Source: a virus
DNA length: 35,123 bases
IMG/VR virus record: IMGVR_UViG_3300017992_000008
Span: 1-35,123 of that record
Direction: 5' to 3' (one strand)
Position numbers and translations under genes: made by a program. The notes below the pieces were generated by a model that was not told the origin of the DNA, ran no database searches, and worked only from the letters and a program-made list of their open reading frames with translations. Of the stretch, positions 14,083 through 21,477 are shown piece by piece. Position 1 is the first letter of the stretch. Each line of letters begins with the position of its first letter.

Positions 14083-14745
14083 TTAATATTTTCTTAATTT
14101 CTTAGATTTAAACTTCATTGCTCCAAATCTGTTCTCTAACAAATCTAAGTCATCTATCTTAAAGTAAATCTTGTTATCCTTGTGCTTATCTCTGTAGCAA
14201 GATTTTCGATTCAATACAGAAATATCTTCCATAAATACCCCATGAGGTGACGGTTCAATCGAGTGAATTCCAAGTCCCCCATCAAGCTTCCAAGCAACTG
14301 CTATAAAGTTTGTTTTAAACTCCCTATCAATATTTAAATAACGCTCGAATAAATCATAATCCATAACAACCGCCCAATACGGATCACCTTCAGATGGAAC
14401 ATACCGAGTTGCTACTTCAAGATGTTTAACCTCAAGAAGCCTATAATAGCCTGGTGTATTAACAATTATGTCTGGGCACTGACACTCATCATCTTCAATA
14501 AGATTATCAAGCGTAGTACCACGCCCCTTAAGATCTTTTATACCAACTTTAACTGCATCAACCCCCATAGATAAAAATCTCCTAATAATGTCCTCCTCGG
14601 CGGCATGACCATAAGCTCTGTTCTGCATCCAAGAAAGATTACCCTTAATACTAAATTTTGTATCTATATTTTTAACCTGATCACACTGAATATCCGTCAA
14701 TGTTTTTAACTTTGCTTCAATCTTTAACATTTGTAAATCTGTCAT
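14083..14745 (-). CDS. PD-(D/E)XK-type nuclease, 220 aa
   Basis: Residues 43-58 (RAYGHAAEEDIIRRFLSMG) give the leading helix with an acidic residue; PDIIV at 91-95 supplies the Asp, and LLEVKH at 103-108 the E-x-K. Together they make the classic E, PD, ExK metal site of restriction-like endonucleases. GRGTTLDN lies between the first helix and PD. Relatives include phage resolvases, recombination exonucleases and mobile nucleases; which one this is cannot be told from sequence alone. It stands between terminase and portal, so a role in trimming DNA for packaging is possible, as is defence against competing phages. An ACTTAGTAGGAG ribosome site precedes the ATG. Confidence 0.65.
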   Translation of the reverse strand: MTDLQMLKIEAKLKTLTDIQCDQVKNIDTKFSIKGNLSWMQNRAYGHAAEEDIIRRFLSMGVDAVKVGIKDLKGRGTTLDNLIEDDECQCPDIIVNTPGYYRLLEVKHLEVATRYVPSEGDPYWAVVMDYDLFERYLNIDREFKTNFIAVAWKLDGGLGIHSIEPSPHGVFMEDISVLNRKSCYRDKHKDNKIYFKIDDLDLLENRFGAMKFKSKKLRKY

Positions 14746-14762
14746 AAAATCTCCTACTAAGT

Positions 14763-14804
14763 GGGAGCACTAGGGGAAAGGAGAGAAAAAAACCTAGTAC
14801 TCCC
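14763..14804 (-). terminator. Junction hairpin covering the TerL stop codon
   Basis: Arms 14763-14774 and 14793-14804 form a 12-bp stem, perfect in minus-strand RNA with one G-U. The stop codon of the terminase gene (14794-14796) lies in the 5' arm of the RNA hairpin, and the 18-base loop starts with seven U. It would change ribosome termination or RNA stability between terminase and nuclease genes. Confidence 0.5.
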
Positions 14805-16170
14805 GTTCAATAAACACGGGCGGAAGATTAGACCCTCCACCATATGTTAATTCTTTGTATCTTTTATCAAAATCTTCTGGAGGTCGCTCATCAGAATCAA
14901 TATGTGCTAATGACATACACATATATCTAAACGCATCAGCATGATCTGTAGCCCAATCTTCTTTATCTTTATTATGAAATCTCTTAGTCACTGGATCCCA
15001 ACGTCTAGAATAATGTTCTAACGCATCCAACAATAATGTACAATTGTTCTCATCAATAAAGACTCTCTTAAATGTATGACGAACCACCTCAATTCCATCA
15101 TTCAATAATGTCTGATCTAAAACCTCTGTATCAAGTCCCAATCTATTCAAAATCTGTAGCCTCGTCTCACCAGATCCAAGCTCATGTTTTTTAGCATCAT
15201 GAGGGAAGAAATGCTTCCCATATTGATAACCTTTCGTATCAGAATATGAGCGTAACAGACTCACATAATGTGAAAGATCTTCGTTACTTTTATGATAATG
15301 GTCAATAACGCAAACCTTTCTGCCAATCACCTGATAAAATATAATAACACTAGGGCACCGATACCCAAGATCCCAAGCAGTATAAACCTCATGAGAACTA
15401 TCATGGGGTACATAACCGACCCGCTGGTCAGCATACGCTTGGTGAACATACTTCGCATAGTAAGCTCCCGTATTTGCAACCTCAAAGGAGGAATAATATT
15501 CCTGCAAGAACATCTCATCAGACATTCTCGCTTTCTCCTGAGCAAGAACCTTAGCAGTTACATGCTTAGTTTCATCAACGGTAAGGATTTGAGAGTACCA
15601 TTCAGGATCATCGCCGCTCTTGGCATGCTTATACACATCATAGAAAGCATTATGGCCATTAGGTGTAGATATAAATACTACCCAACCACCATTCGCAGCC
15701 AATATAGGTGCGATAACCCCATTGTAAGCTTCAGGATGATTAACGCGACTATATTCAGAAAACACAACACCAACAGGATTAGTTCCTCTAAGCGAGTCTG
15801 CATTATCAGCTCCATTGAATTGAATGATACTACCGTTAACAAGCACAATCTTCATCTCTACGTTGTTTTTCTTAGCAATCAAGCGTCGAGGTATAAAATC
15901 TAAAAACTTTTCGCCTGTGATCAATATTGAGTCCCATACAGCACGACGACACTGATCATATTTGGGGTAGAGATAATAATATACCCCGACACGCTTAAAT
16001 GCCTGGCGTAGCATGAGGTTGAGGGAAGCCACGTCTTTACCGGCACGACGTGGCCATACAATGACAAACTTCTTCTTGCCCTCATGCTCTAAGGCATTAA
16101 TGAGATCCTTCTGATACCAGCGAGGCTCAAAAGTAGTAACTTTTATGACTTCTTCTCTTCTTTCTTGCAT
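14794..16170 (-). CDS. terL: Terminase large subunit (TerL), 458 aa
   Basis: The packaging motor ATPase and nuclease docks on the portal. The N-terminal ATPase domain has an adenine-binding region (RWYQKD, 17-22), Walker A WPRRAGKD (39-46), a Walker B-type block VGVVFSEYS (133-141, with Ser-Glu in place of Asp-Glu) and coupling motif STPNG (168-172). The C-terminal RNase H-like nuclease has AWDLGY (Asp267), FFPHDAK (Asp325) and TDHADAFRY (Asp409/Asp412). Length is normal for the family. The start at 16170 overlaps the upstream membrane-protein gene by 28 bases. A probable small subunit lies five genes upstream, so the packaging genes are not adjacent. Confidence 0.93.
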   Translation of the reverse strand: MQERREEVIKVTTFEPRWYQKDLINALEHEGKKKFVIVWPRRAGKDVASLNLMLRQAFKRVGVYYYLYPKYDQCRRAVWDSILITGEKFLDFIPRRLIAKKNNVEMKIVLVNGSIIQFNGADNADSLRGTNPVGVVFSEYSRVNHPEAYNGVIAPILAANGGWVVFISTPNGHNAFYDVYKHAKSGDDPEWYSQILTVDETKHVTAKVLAQEKARMSDEMFLQEYYSSFEVANTGAYYAKYVHQAYADQRVGYVPHDSSHEVYTAWDLGYRCPSVIIFYQVIGRKVCVIDHYHKSNEDLSHYVSLLRSYSDTKGYQYGKHFFPHDAKKHELGSGETRLQILNRLGLDTEVLDQTLLNDGIEVVRHTFKRVFIDENNCTLLLDALEHYSRRWDPVTKRFHNKDKEDWATDHADAFRYMCMSLAHIDSDERPPEDFDKRYKELTYGGGSNLPPVFIEREY

Positions 16171-16421
16171 TCTTCAGGCTTCTCTTCCTTTAATTTACGT
16201 CTGGTACGCTTATGTTTGTTCGCAGACAAAGCTTTCTCAATCTTTCCATCTATACTTAAGCGATATGATGCAATCTCGTGCCTCATACCAGCCAAGTGAC
16301 TCTTAAGCTCACGAATAGTCTCGGCATTATCATCCTGAACCGATTGATAAAGCTTAAAAGTTATAAACATATCTAGAGTTATCATTAACCCAAACAACAA
16401 AAACATAGTAGATATAGCCAT
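16143..16421 (-). CDS. Membrane-anchored coiled-coil protein, spanin-like layout, 92 aa
   Basis: An N-terminal transmembrane helix (FLLFGLMITLDMFITFKLY, about residues 7-25) is followed by a coiled coil (SVQDDNAETIRELKSHLAGM, then RHEIASYRLSIDGKIEKAL) and a very basic/acidic tail (NKHKRTRRKLKEEKPEEC). AAGGAG precedes the ATG. Anchor plus coiled coil matches inner-membrane spanins of lysis cassettes in layout, and the adjacent two-helix gene would suit a holin, but no endolysin is found. The assignment is inferred; an uncharacterised membrane factor is the alternative. Confidence 0.5.
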   Translation of the reverse strand: MAISTMFLLFGLMITLDMFITFKLYQSVQDDNAETIRELKSHLAGMRHEIASYRLSIDGKIEKALSANKHKRTRRKLKEEKPEECKKEEKKS

Positions 16422-16436
16422 AGTAGGCTCCTTTCG

Positions 16437-16625
16437 TTAAGAGTTTATAAAAGAATCAATAAGGTCATACCAAAAGACTGCTGACGTCACAATCACCGGT
16501 ATACCAAAAAACATAAAACCTAATGTAAACATACTTAAATTAAAGAACTCTATACCTACAATGATGGCTATAAATACTACCATCAAGATAATAGATAGAG
16601 TACAAATTTTATCATCACTTCTCAT
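16437..16625 (-). CDS. Small membrane protein, two predicted helices, 62 aa
   Basis: Two hydrophobic segments (ILMVVFIAIIVGIEFFNL and FTLGFMFFGIPVIVTSAVFW) are joined by a short loop, with a polar N-terminus (MRSDDKICT) and a short acidic C-terminus. Its ATG overlaps the stop of the Cys-rich gene (ATGA). Two-helix small proteins next to a coiled-coil anchor protein suggest a holin, but no sequence signature shows it. Confidence 0.5.
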   Translation of the reverse strand: MRSDDKICTLSIILMVVFIAIIVGIEFFNLSMFTLGFMFFGIPVIVTSAVFWYDLIDSFINS

Positions 16626-17014
16626 TGCTTCTCCTTTATTTTCTTACCAATCAACGGTTCATTCTCAGTCAAACATTGCGAACCATCCGACGCCATACAG
16701 TGATTTATTATCTCAGCAATCCACTCACAAGCCTCCTGAAAATCTGCCTGGCAACCCTCACACAACTGCACCTCCGGCGACAACACCACCTTGGCCCCCA
16801 CGAACGATCCAGGCACGGCCATATTCACGCTCTCCGCATCCCAGTCATCCTGGCCAACAATATTTGGAAAGCCATCATTTAAATCTGTGTCAAGCGACTC
16901 TGCATATCGTGTAGCCAAAACTTGAGGCTTACTCTGGGACGTCAAGCACTCACATCGAGATCCACGTTCTAAATTCTCAAAGCAGTAACCACAGACTGTG
17001 TAGGCTCGTAGCAT
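16622..17014 (-). CDS. Cys-rich, probably zinc-binding protein, 130 aa
   Basis: Seven of its eight Cys fall in paired clusters: CGYC at about 8-11, CEC at 21-23, and CEGC near residue 85 followed by another Cys about eight residues later, consistent with one or two zinc sites. The middle is acidic with no known motif. The C-terminus is basic (GKKIKEKQ). The DNA of this gene is visibly richer in G and C than its neighbours (runs such as GGCCCCCAC around 16793), which hints at separate acquisition. Its stop overlaps the start of the next gene. The function is unknown. Confidence 0.5.
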   Translation of the reverse strand: MLRAYTVCGYCFENLERGSRCECLTSQSKPQVLATRYAESLDTDLNDGFPNIVGQDDWDAESVNMAVPGSFVGAKVVLSPEVQLCEGCQADFQEACEWIAEIINHCMASDGSQCLTENEPLIGKKIKEKQ

Positions 17015-17023
17015 TATTTCTCC

Positions 17024-17239
17024 TCAAAGTTCTTCACGCACATAATCATATTCACTTGACAGATCACGCCCTATGCACCCTTCGCCATGTATACTTGGAA
17101 CATCACCAAAATATTTCTTCTCCGCCGATATTCCAGCAACTATTCGATCAGCTAACTCTTGAGCATAAGCTTTGTCAACTCCACGCTTCTTCAAAAGATC
17201 CAGATAGCAGAGTTTATGCAGCATCTTATCCTTGGTCAT
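17024..17239 (-). CDS. Small unknown protein, 71 aa
   Basis: The helical N-terminal half (MTKDKMLHKLCYLDLLKKRG, then AYAQELADRIVAGI) is followed by a polar C-terminal half with an acidic end (SSEYDYVREEL). The ATG overlaps the small-terminase stop (ATGA-type overlap at 17236-17239), so it is translationally coupled. No domain is recognised. It may be a small cofactor of the packaging or replication block. Confidence 0.45.
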   Translation of the reverse strand: MTKDKMLHKLCYLDLLKKRGVDKAYAQELADRIVAGISAEKKYFGDVPSIHGEGCIGRDLSSEYDYVREEL

Positions 17240-17721
17240 TTCTTCTCCCTATAATCATCGAATACAATCTTGATAGGTTGTGTCTTTGCCTGGTCCTCAC
17301 TGGATTTAAGAGCTGCCTTATCCTTGTTGGCCTTATCCCACTCTCTACTATACATGTGCAGAGTATGCGAGAGGGTCTTAGGATCATAGCTTGCCATCTT
17401 CTCTTCACGACGGAGGCCAATAAGGTCGATGCAGAAATCATGGCGTTTCTTAAGGTATGGATATCTCTGAAGCCAATCGTGATATGTATCATAAATTACT
17501 CCCTTATATATCCTAAAGGCCTTGATGTGCATTATATTCTTGTCATTGTTCACAAACTCAACCATCTCATCAGCGAAGTGCTCTATAATCTTGTCTGTTA
17601 CGTGCTCTCCCGACAGAAAGAACTCCTGTGCCTCTGAATAAAATCTCTTGGAGGCTACTTCAGGTTTTTTCTTCTTGACACTATTCTTTCTAGGTTTGCT
17701 GGTCTTATTTCTTGGCTTCAT
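17236..17721 (-). CDS. Probable terminase small subunit (TerS), 161 aa
   Basis: A basic N-terminal tail (residues 1-26, Lys/Arg-rich) precedes a helical body. The core (about 65-110: IKAFRIYKGVIYDTYHDWLQ, then RYPYLKKRHDFCIDLIGLRR) has the pattern of small terminases of this phage group: a helix-turn-helix-like start, Y-x-x-W-L-x-x-Y-P, then an I-G-x-R-R-E run. It ends with a helix and a KIVFDDY segment. TerS binds phage DNA and hands it to TerL. It is preceded by GGGAGG. It is not next to TerL but in the same direction, four small genes away. An alternative is another DNA-binding regulator. Confidence 0.6.
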   Translation of the reverse strand: MKPRNKTSKPRKNSVKKKKPEVASKRFYSEAQEFFLSGEHVTDKIIEHFADEMVEFVNNDKNIMHIKAFRIYKGVIYDTYHDWLQRYPYLKKRHDFCIDLIGLRREEKMASYDPKTLSHTLHMYSREWDKANKDKAALKSSEDQAKTQPIKIVFDDYREKK

Positions 17722-18103
17722 TGGTTCCTCCCTTCACCTTTCGTATTGGTCTAATAATTATCTCTGTATGAGGGTCATCGCTATATTCTTTGTGAAGTTT
17801 AACATCGTATAGAAGATGTTCCTTCTTGTATACTGTACCCTCAGCAATAAAATTAATGAATTCAAACAACTTAACGATAGAAACTCTGTGTTGCCGATAC
17901 TTAGCTGTGACTGGCAAGAAGAATTTAAAGTCTGCTATAACGGGATGGTCGATGATTTCTTCTTTGTCTAGTTGATTTTCTAGCGTTATCCTATATCGTA
18001 ATTTATTCTCCATATATGTATCCAATGGTTGACGTCCTTCATCTTCTTTCTTAAATACGCGCACAGGTGCTCCTGGTATTCTAAACACGTACCGTCTTTT
18101 CAT
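17705..18103 (-). CDS. RusA-like protein, probably lacking the catalytic aspartates, 132 aa
   Basis: The pattern fits RusA Holliday-junction resolvases: an N-terminal strand with FRIPGAPV (7-14), a strand DHPVIADFKFFLPV (52-65), a helix leading to FINFIAEGTVYKKEHLL (82-98) and a closing YSDDPHTEIIIRPI (107-120). In active RusA the helix begins D-x-D-N-x-x-K and the following turn is Y-x-D-D; here the corresponding regions read RVSIVKLF and VYKKEHLL, so the known catalytic Asp residues appear to be missing. It may bind junctions without cutting, or the fold call may be wrong. Translation is coupled to the next gene (17-base overlap). A strong GAGGAG precedes it. Confidence 0.45.
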   Translation of the reverse strand: MKRRYVFRIPGAPVRVFKKEDEGRQPLDTYMENKLRYRITLENQLDKEEIIDHPVIADFKFFLPVTAKYRQHRVSIVKLFEFINFIAEGTVYKKEHLLYDVKLHKEYSDDPHTEIIIRPIRKVKGGTNEAKK

Positions 18104-18164
18104 CTATCTCCTCATATTATTTATCGATCATAAAAGATTCTCCTGTTGCATACTGTTAATAATC

Positions 18165-18506
18165 TTAGTTATCACGCTCGTCCTTCACATCATCGTTGAA
18201 TAGCATATTATATTTTTCTAAATAATCTTTACGTGACACATGTGCATATCGCTCTTCACGCTTGCGTAGTTTTTCTAATATCTGGTCTCTAAGTTGGGTA
18301 TTTAATGGATAGTTCTTCATAGAAGCATAGGTTCTGCACTGTCTATGTATAATATCGAATGTTATAAAGTTTTGAGAGCATGAGTTTACATAAGATATAA
18401 CTTCAACAGGAAATTTAGAAAGTTCGGCTACCTGTGTTGGTGATAGCTTTATCTTAATCTTATTAATCTCATCGAATATTGTGTGCTTGTCAGGTATACT
18501 ACTCAT
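18165..18506 (-). CDS. Unknown protein of the replication/packaging block, 113 aa
   Basis: The protein is helical and polar. It opens with DKHTIFDEINKIKIKLSP, then a segment with TQVAELSKFPVEVISYVNSC and a FDIIHRQCRTYASMKN stretch. It ends in a charged helix (QILEKLRKREERYAHVSRKD) and an acidic tail. It has two Cys and no metal motif. The Shine-Dalgarno is AGAGGAG. Position between the winged-helix and RusA-like genes suggests a DNA-metabolism accessory role; no family is recognised. Confidence 0.45.
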   Translation of the reverse strand: MSSIPDKHTIFDEINKIKIKLSPTQVAELSKFPVEVISYVNSCSQNFITFDIIHRQCRTYASMKNYPLNTQLRDQILEKLRKREERYAHVSRKDYLEKYNMLFNDDVKDERDN

Positions 18507-18523
18507 AATTCTCCTCTAAATAA

Positions 18524-19306
18524 TTACTTGCTCCCTGATTTGTGCTGTTGTCCAAGAATCCAGTTACGACACACCTTTACCCTGGTCTTATTATCAGATA
18601 CAGCCCTCAGTACTTCTCTAAATTTATCCTCTGGCATTTGATCTGCGCACTCAGATAGTTGATCTAGATAATTAACTGCTGTCGAGCAGATCTCTAGCTG
18701 TTCTTTAGCTTCTTTAGCTTCGTGTAAAGTTTGTTCTAATTCATCGAGTTTATATTTTTCGTTATCTGTGGGATCCATTATTTCCCCTATAGATCTAAAG
18801 CCCCTGGGTTTTTGAGGCACCCTATTATCTTCCCCATCAACCCAGGGTTTATGATAGGCAGCGCTATAGGTTCTATTGTTATCCATAGTTTGTTTCTTCT
18901 TTCTAAAAGTAGGAATAAGGAGTTGCCCAACAGAGAACGAGAGCTTAACAATGTTAGGCAACAGCCGCTTAAGTAATTCTTTTATATTCGTACGTTTAAA
19001 TATATCAGCTATAAGATATATGCATGTATCGTAAGTCCTGTGTATTTTAGCAATTAATCCTAGGTTGGTAAGTTTAGAGATCACTCTATTGATTTGCCGT
19101 CTTGTTAACCCTAGCCACGTCCCGAGTGTCGCTTGGGAAACGTATACGTTATTGTATGTTGCAGAAAGCTTGAACATATAGTTGAGAATGGCAAGTTCTG
19201 TGTCATTAAGGGAAGACATGCTCAACAGAGGATCTCTAACAAAAGATTCATCAATAGGTAAGATTTTCGTTTGTGGGTGGGATAATAATGTAGGACTTAT
19301 ATCCAT
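18524..19306 (-). CDS. Winged-helix replication-initiator-like protein, 260 aa
   Basis: I chose ATG 19306 (MDISPTLLSHPQTK), preceded by AGGAA; the frame is open upstream to 19351 but that runs through a hairpin. Residues 30-95 contain a winged helix-turn-helix: LNDTELAILNYMFKL, then VYVSQATLGTWLGLTRRQIN and RVISKLTNLGLIAKIHRTYD, the usual recognition-helix layout. A basic linker follows (FRKKKQT), then a Glu-rich coiled coil (about 180-215) and a C-terminal helical end. The arrangement resembles replication proteins of phages and plasmids (wHTH plus coiled coil). A regulator is the alternative. It lies just inside the control region that may hold the origin. Confidence 0.5.
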   Translation of the reverse strand: MDISPTLLSHPQTKILPIDESFVRDPLLSMSSLNDTELAILNYMFKLSATYNNVYVSQATLGTWLGLTRRQINRVISKLTNLGLIAKIHRTYDTCIYLIADIFKRTNIKELLKRLLPNIVKLSFSVGQLLIPTFRKKKQTMDNNRTYSAAYHKPWVDGEDNRVPQKPRGFRSIGEIMDPTDNEKYKLDELEQTLHEAKEAKEQLEICSTAVNYLDQLSECADQMPEDKFREVLRAVSDNKTRVKVCRNWILGQQHKSGSK

Positions 19307-19324
19307 AATTTTCCTATCAATATC

Positions 19325-19349
19325 GGTGGGGTGCTTATGCAACCCCACC
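19325..19349 (-). promoter_or_regulatory. Leader hairpin ahead of the winged-helix gene
   Basis: GGTGGGGT and ACCCCACC form a perfect 8-bp stem with further inner pairing, 19 bases upstream of the chosen start. The start of the open frame lies in it, which argues for the downstream ATG. It may modulate translation or end transcription. Confidence 0.5.
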
Positions 19350-19378
19350 AAGTAATGAAGAACTGAGCTTTATCATAC

Positions 19379-19396
19379 GGGGGTGCTGAGACCCCC
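19379..19396 (-). terminator. Second GC-rich hairpin after the 197-aa gene
   Basis: GGGGGT and ACCCCC form a 6-bp perfect stem with a 6-base loop, about 33 bases past the stop of the upstream gene. It resembles the 19325 hairpin in its TTGG(G)-type lead and C-tract arm, so the pair may be tandem copies. No U-tract follows. Confidence 0.4.
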
Positions 19397-19429
19397 AACC
19401 AAAACAAATATCAAATACTTACAAATACA

Positions 19430-20023
19430 CTATAGCACAGATTCTATATTAATGCAAGAAATATTTTGTTGATTTTTTAAATCTCCTCGAGCTTCTGCCT
19501 TGATGTTAGCTGTGATAGCTTCTTCTGCTCGTTGTATATATAAATTTATTTCGTGTACTACATCTGGTCTAGTAAAACATTTCGATAGATATTTTAAACC
19601 TTTAAGGTTTAAATTTGGAGTTTTGAGTGAATCTTTAAATGTCTGTAGTGGATCAAGTACATTCCCATCGGGTTGCATATGTAATAACTTTTCTTTTAAT
19701 CCTCGTAGATCTTTATTGTTTTTCTCTAAATGTCCTTCGATCTTTAGCACGAGCCTCATTGAGAATTTTTCTTCGTTAAGTGATATAGATTTATTTATAT
19801 CAAAGTTACCTGCAAGTGCCCAATCTGGATATGTCTTTTGGAGTTCGCAGAATCTAAGTGCAATTGCATATAGCGCATTAACTTTATAACAGGGAATATA
19901 TCTCTGTATTTTCTCAAAATCTCTATTAGCCTTAAACAAGACTGATCTTGGGATGGTTCCCAACAAATATTGACCGTTCGGTGTCAATCTTAGATCTCTT
20001 AACTGATCAAATATATCTAACAT
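19430..20023 (-). CDS. Unknown early protein, 197 aa
   Basis: This is the first gene after the control region, with AAAGGA before its ATG and a near-consensus minus-strand promoter upstream. The protein is helical with a basic N-terminus (MLDIFDQLRDLRLTPNGQYL), a Cys-containing stretch (PCYKVNALYAIALRFCELQ) and a charged middle (EEKFSMRLVLKIEGHLEKNN), then a second basic segment (LKYLSKCFTRP). No motif is recognisable. By place it should be an early control or replication protein. It could regulate the divergent ERF operon. Confidence 0.45.
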   Translation of the reverse strand: MLDIFDQLRDLRLTPNGQYLLGTIPRSVLFKANRDFEKIQRYIPCYKVNALYAIALRFCELQKTYPDWALAGNFDINKSISLNEEKFSMRLVLKIEGHLEKNNKDLRGLKEKLLHMQPDGNVLDPLQTFKDSLKTPNLNLKGLKYLSKCFTRPDVVHEINLYIQRAEEAITANIKAEARGDLKNQQNISCINIESVL

Positions 20024-20047
20024 GATTTCCTTTCGTATTATTTTTAA

Positions 20048-20075
20048 GTATTACATAAATCAAAGCTCTTGTCAA
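20048..20075 (-). promoter_or_regulatory. Leftward early promoter
   Basis: On the minus strand TTGACA (20075-20070) and TAATAC (20053-20048) are spaced 16 bases, 25 bases before the ATG of the 197-residue gene. The -35 is perfect and the -10 is imperfect. The 13-base inverted repeat at 20088-20121 ends just upstream of the -35, a common place for an activator or repressor. Confidence 0.5.
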
Positions 20076-20087
20076 CATATATTTAAC

Positions 20088-20121
20088 TTTAATCTAATTG
20101 CCATATTTCAATCAGATTAAA
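20088..20121. promoter_or_regulatory. 13-base inverted repeat beside the leftward promoter
   Basis: TTTAATCTAATTG (20088-20100) and CAATCAGATTAAA (20109-20121) are inverted copies with one mismatch and an 8-base spacer. Their location immediately upstream of the minus promoter makes them a likely operator or origin element. Confidence 0.5.
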
Positions 20122-20333
20122 CGAATTAATACACAGATAAGTATTTGCTCGAATTATTTAAATTAATCTCTTAGGGTTGAAGTTTAATATACATATGAAA
20201 GCTTAAACTAAATATAAGAACCCCCGTTACGGTTATACAAAATATTACTTCGCAGCAATTGTCTCACAAGCACCCCTCTTGAAGCTTTATTAAAAATCTC
20301 TCTACCATATTTCCCAACTGGGAAGAATGGTCA

Positions 20334-20378
20334 GTCGTCGACAGGTTGTCGACAACTCCCTCGCGTACGCGCGCGCGT
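20334..20378. other. Palindrome pair and alternating CG tract in the control region
   Basis: GTCGTCGACAGG (20334-20345) and the perfect palindrome GTTGTCGACAAC (20345-20356) are related, TCGA-centred motifs with an 11-base shift. They are followed by CGCGTACGCGCGCGCGT (20362-20378), a 17-base strictly alternating purine/pyrimidine run. It is a GC island in AT-rich DNA and could be a protein-binding array, an origin feature or a non-B-DNA site. Confidence 0.55.
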
Positions 20379-20603
20379 CTCTCTCATTTCTACAATCCAA
20401 AGATATACATAACTAAGAAGAGTGATACATGCTATACCCGTATACTCTCTTACAAGCCGTAACTATATCTAAGAGATATACTCTAAGTATTTTTATATAA
20501 ATATATTAAGAGATTATATAGTGAGACATTCATGGCAATAAACCCTCTGGGAGCACTAGTCTAAAATTACATAAATTTATTTAAAATTAATTTAAAAAAA
20601 CAC

Positions 20604-20632
20604 TTGACAAAGATTCAACTCTATGTTATGAT
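20604..20632 (+). promoter_or_regulatory. Strong sigma70 promoter of the ERF operon
   Basis: TTGACA (20604-20609), a 17-base spacer and TATGAT (20627-20632) lie about 45 bases before the first gene, whose ATG at 20678 follows AAAGGA. The near-consensus match predicts high early expression. Confidence 0.85.
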
Positions 20633-20677
20633 GTTAGTGTTGAAGTTGAGAAGTCCCGAAACAATGAAAGGAAGACG

Positions 20678-21454
20678 ATGACAAAGATAGAAGAAATCAA
20701 AAACCAAATTAAGACATACGACAAGATGATACAAGAGTTAGTAGATTTAAACTCCCCTGATAGTGTGGTCGGTAGATTGGAGCTCAAGAGACAAAAATTA
20801 ATAGACAGATGTAGAAAACTTGAAGCAAGCAAACCTAGTACAAAGGAAGTAACAAGTGAAGCTCCAACTTCCGATCCTTATAGCGTAATTGCCAAAGGCC
20901 AATCCCTCCCAATCCCTGCAGAAGATCCATACGCAGATCAAATCAACCCAAGACAAGATGTTCTTAAAGATATTAATGATGATAAATCAGGGTCATTTCA
21001 AGAGAAATATGGTGATAAATTAGAGGAGATTGAAAAACTTAACAAATCTATAGAGATATATGACGACATGATACTCAAGATAGCTCTACACAACCCTCAA
21101 GATCCAACACTTGAAGAAATCAAATCTAAGAGAGGAAGATTGGCAGATAAAGTTAGTATTCTTGTATCAGAGACCGGAGACTATGAATACATTCCATCTG
21201 CTGGAAAGACAGTATCTAAAATAAACAAACTTGATAAGATCAACGATAAACTACACCAATGTAGAACTGCTATCAGAAGAGCCACCAAGAATCTATTCAA
21301 AGTAGTAACATCACCAGACTATATTCCAGGAGATATACCAGAAGAAGTAAGCGACCTGCTAACCCTCAAGAAGTATAAGACTAGACTTGAAGAGCAAGAG
21401 CAAGAAATACTAAAAAACATCAGCAAGTTCTTTAAAGCTAAACTAACTATATAA
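20678..21454 (+). CDS. Coiled-coil protein with internal repeats, upstream of ERF, 258 aa
   Basis: This is the first gene of the rightward operon. About residues 3-48 and 114-162 are diverged copies: IEEIKNQIKTYDKMIQELVD compares with LEEIEKLNKSIEIYDDMILK, each followed by a Pro/Asp turn and a Lys/Arg-rich helix. A third, weaker copy runs from about 185 to 246. Each unit looks like a helical hairpin. Between the first two lies a Pro/Ser-rich, probably disordered linker (50-110). There is no enzyme motif. By operon position it may partner ERF in annealing or protect single strands, but this is inference. Confidence 0.55.
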   Translation: MTKIEEIKNQIKTYDKMIQELVDLNSPDSVVGRLELKRQKLIDRCRKLEASKPSTKEVTSEAPTSDPYSVIAKGQSLPIPAEDPYADQINPRQDVLKDINDDKSGSFQEKYGDKLEEIEKLNKSIEIYDDMILKIALHNPQDPTLEEIKSKRGRLADKVSILVSETGDYEYIPSAGKTVSKINKLDKINDKLHQCRTAIRRATKNLFKVVTSPDYIPGDIPEEVSDLLTLKKYKTRLEEQEQEILKNISKFFKAKLTI

Positions 21455-21477
21455 TCAAAAACTATCAGGAGACGATT

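Larger units (their letters stand above)
20024..20677. other. Divergent control region, candidate replication origin (about 650 bases, no gene)
   Basis: The region lies between the leftward early genes and the rightward ERF operon. It contains a minus promoter (20048-20075), a 13-base inverted repeat (20088-20121), a TTCCCA/TGGGAA pair (20311-20324), a pair of TCGAC-centred palindromic motifs (20334-20356), an alternating purine/pyrimidine GC tract (20362-20378), an AT-rich stretch (20480-20600) and the strong plus promoter (20604-20632). Palindromes beside an AT-rich tract between divergent operons suit an origin, but no known initiator site is matched. Confidence 0.45.

Noticed and set aside
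15292-15903. A 203-codon plus-strand frame opposite terL
   Set aside because: It is antisense to a well-supported gene with clear motifs. The product is low in structure and has no ribosome site.
20362-20378. The CG tract as a cos or packaging cut site
   Set aside because: There is no matching staggered pair or terminase-site arrangement nearby, and it lies far from terS and terL. An origin or regulatory role fits the divergent promoters better.
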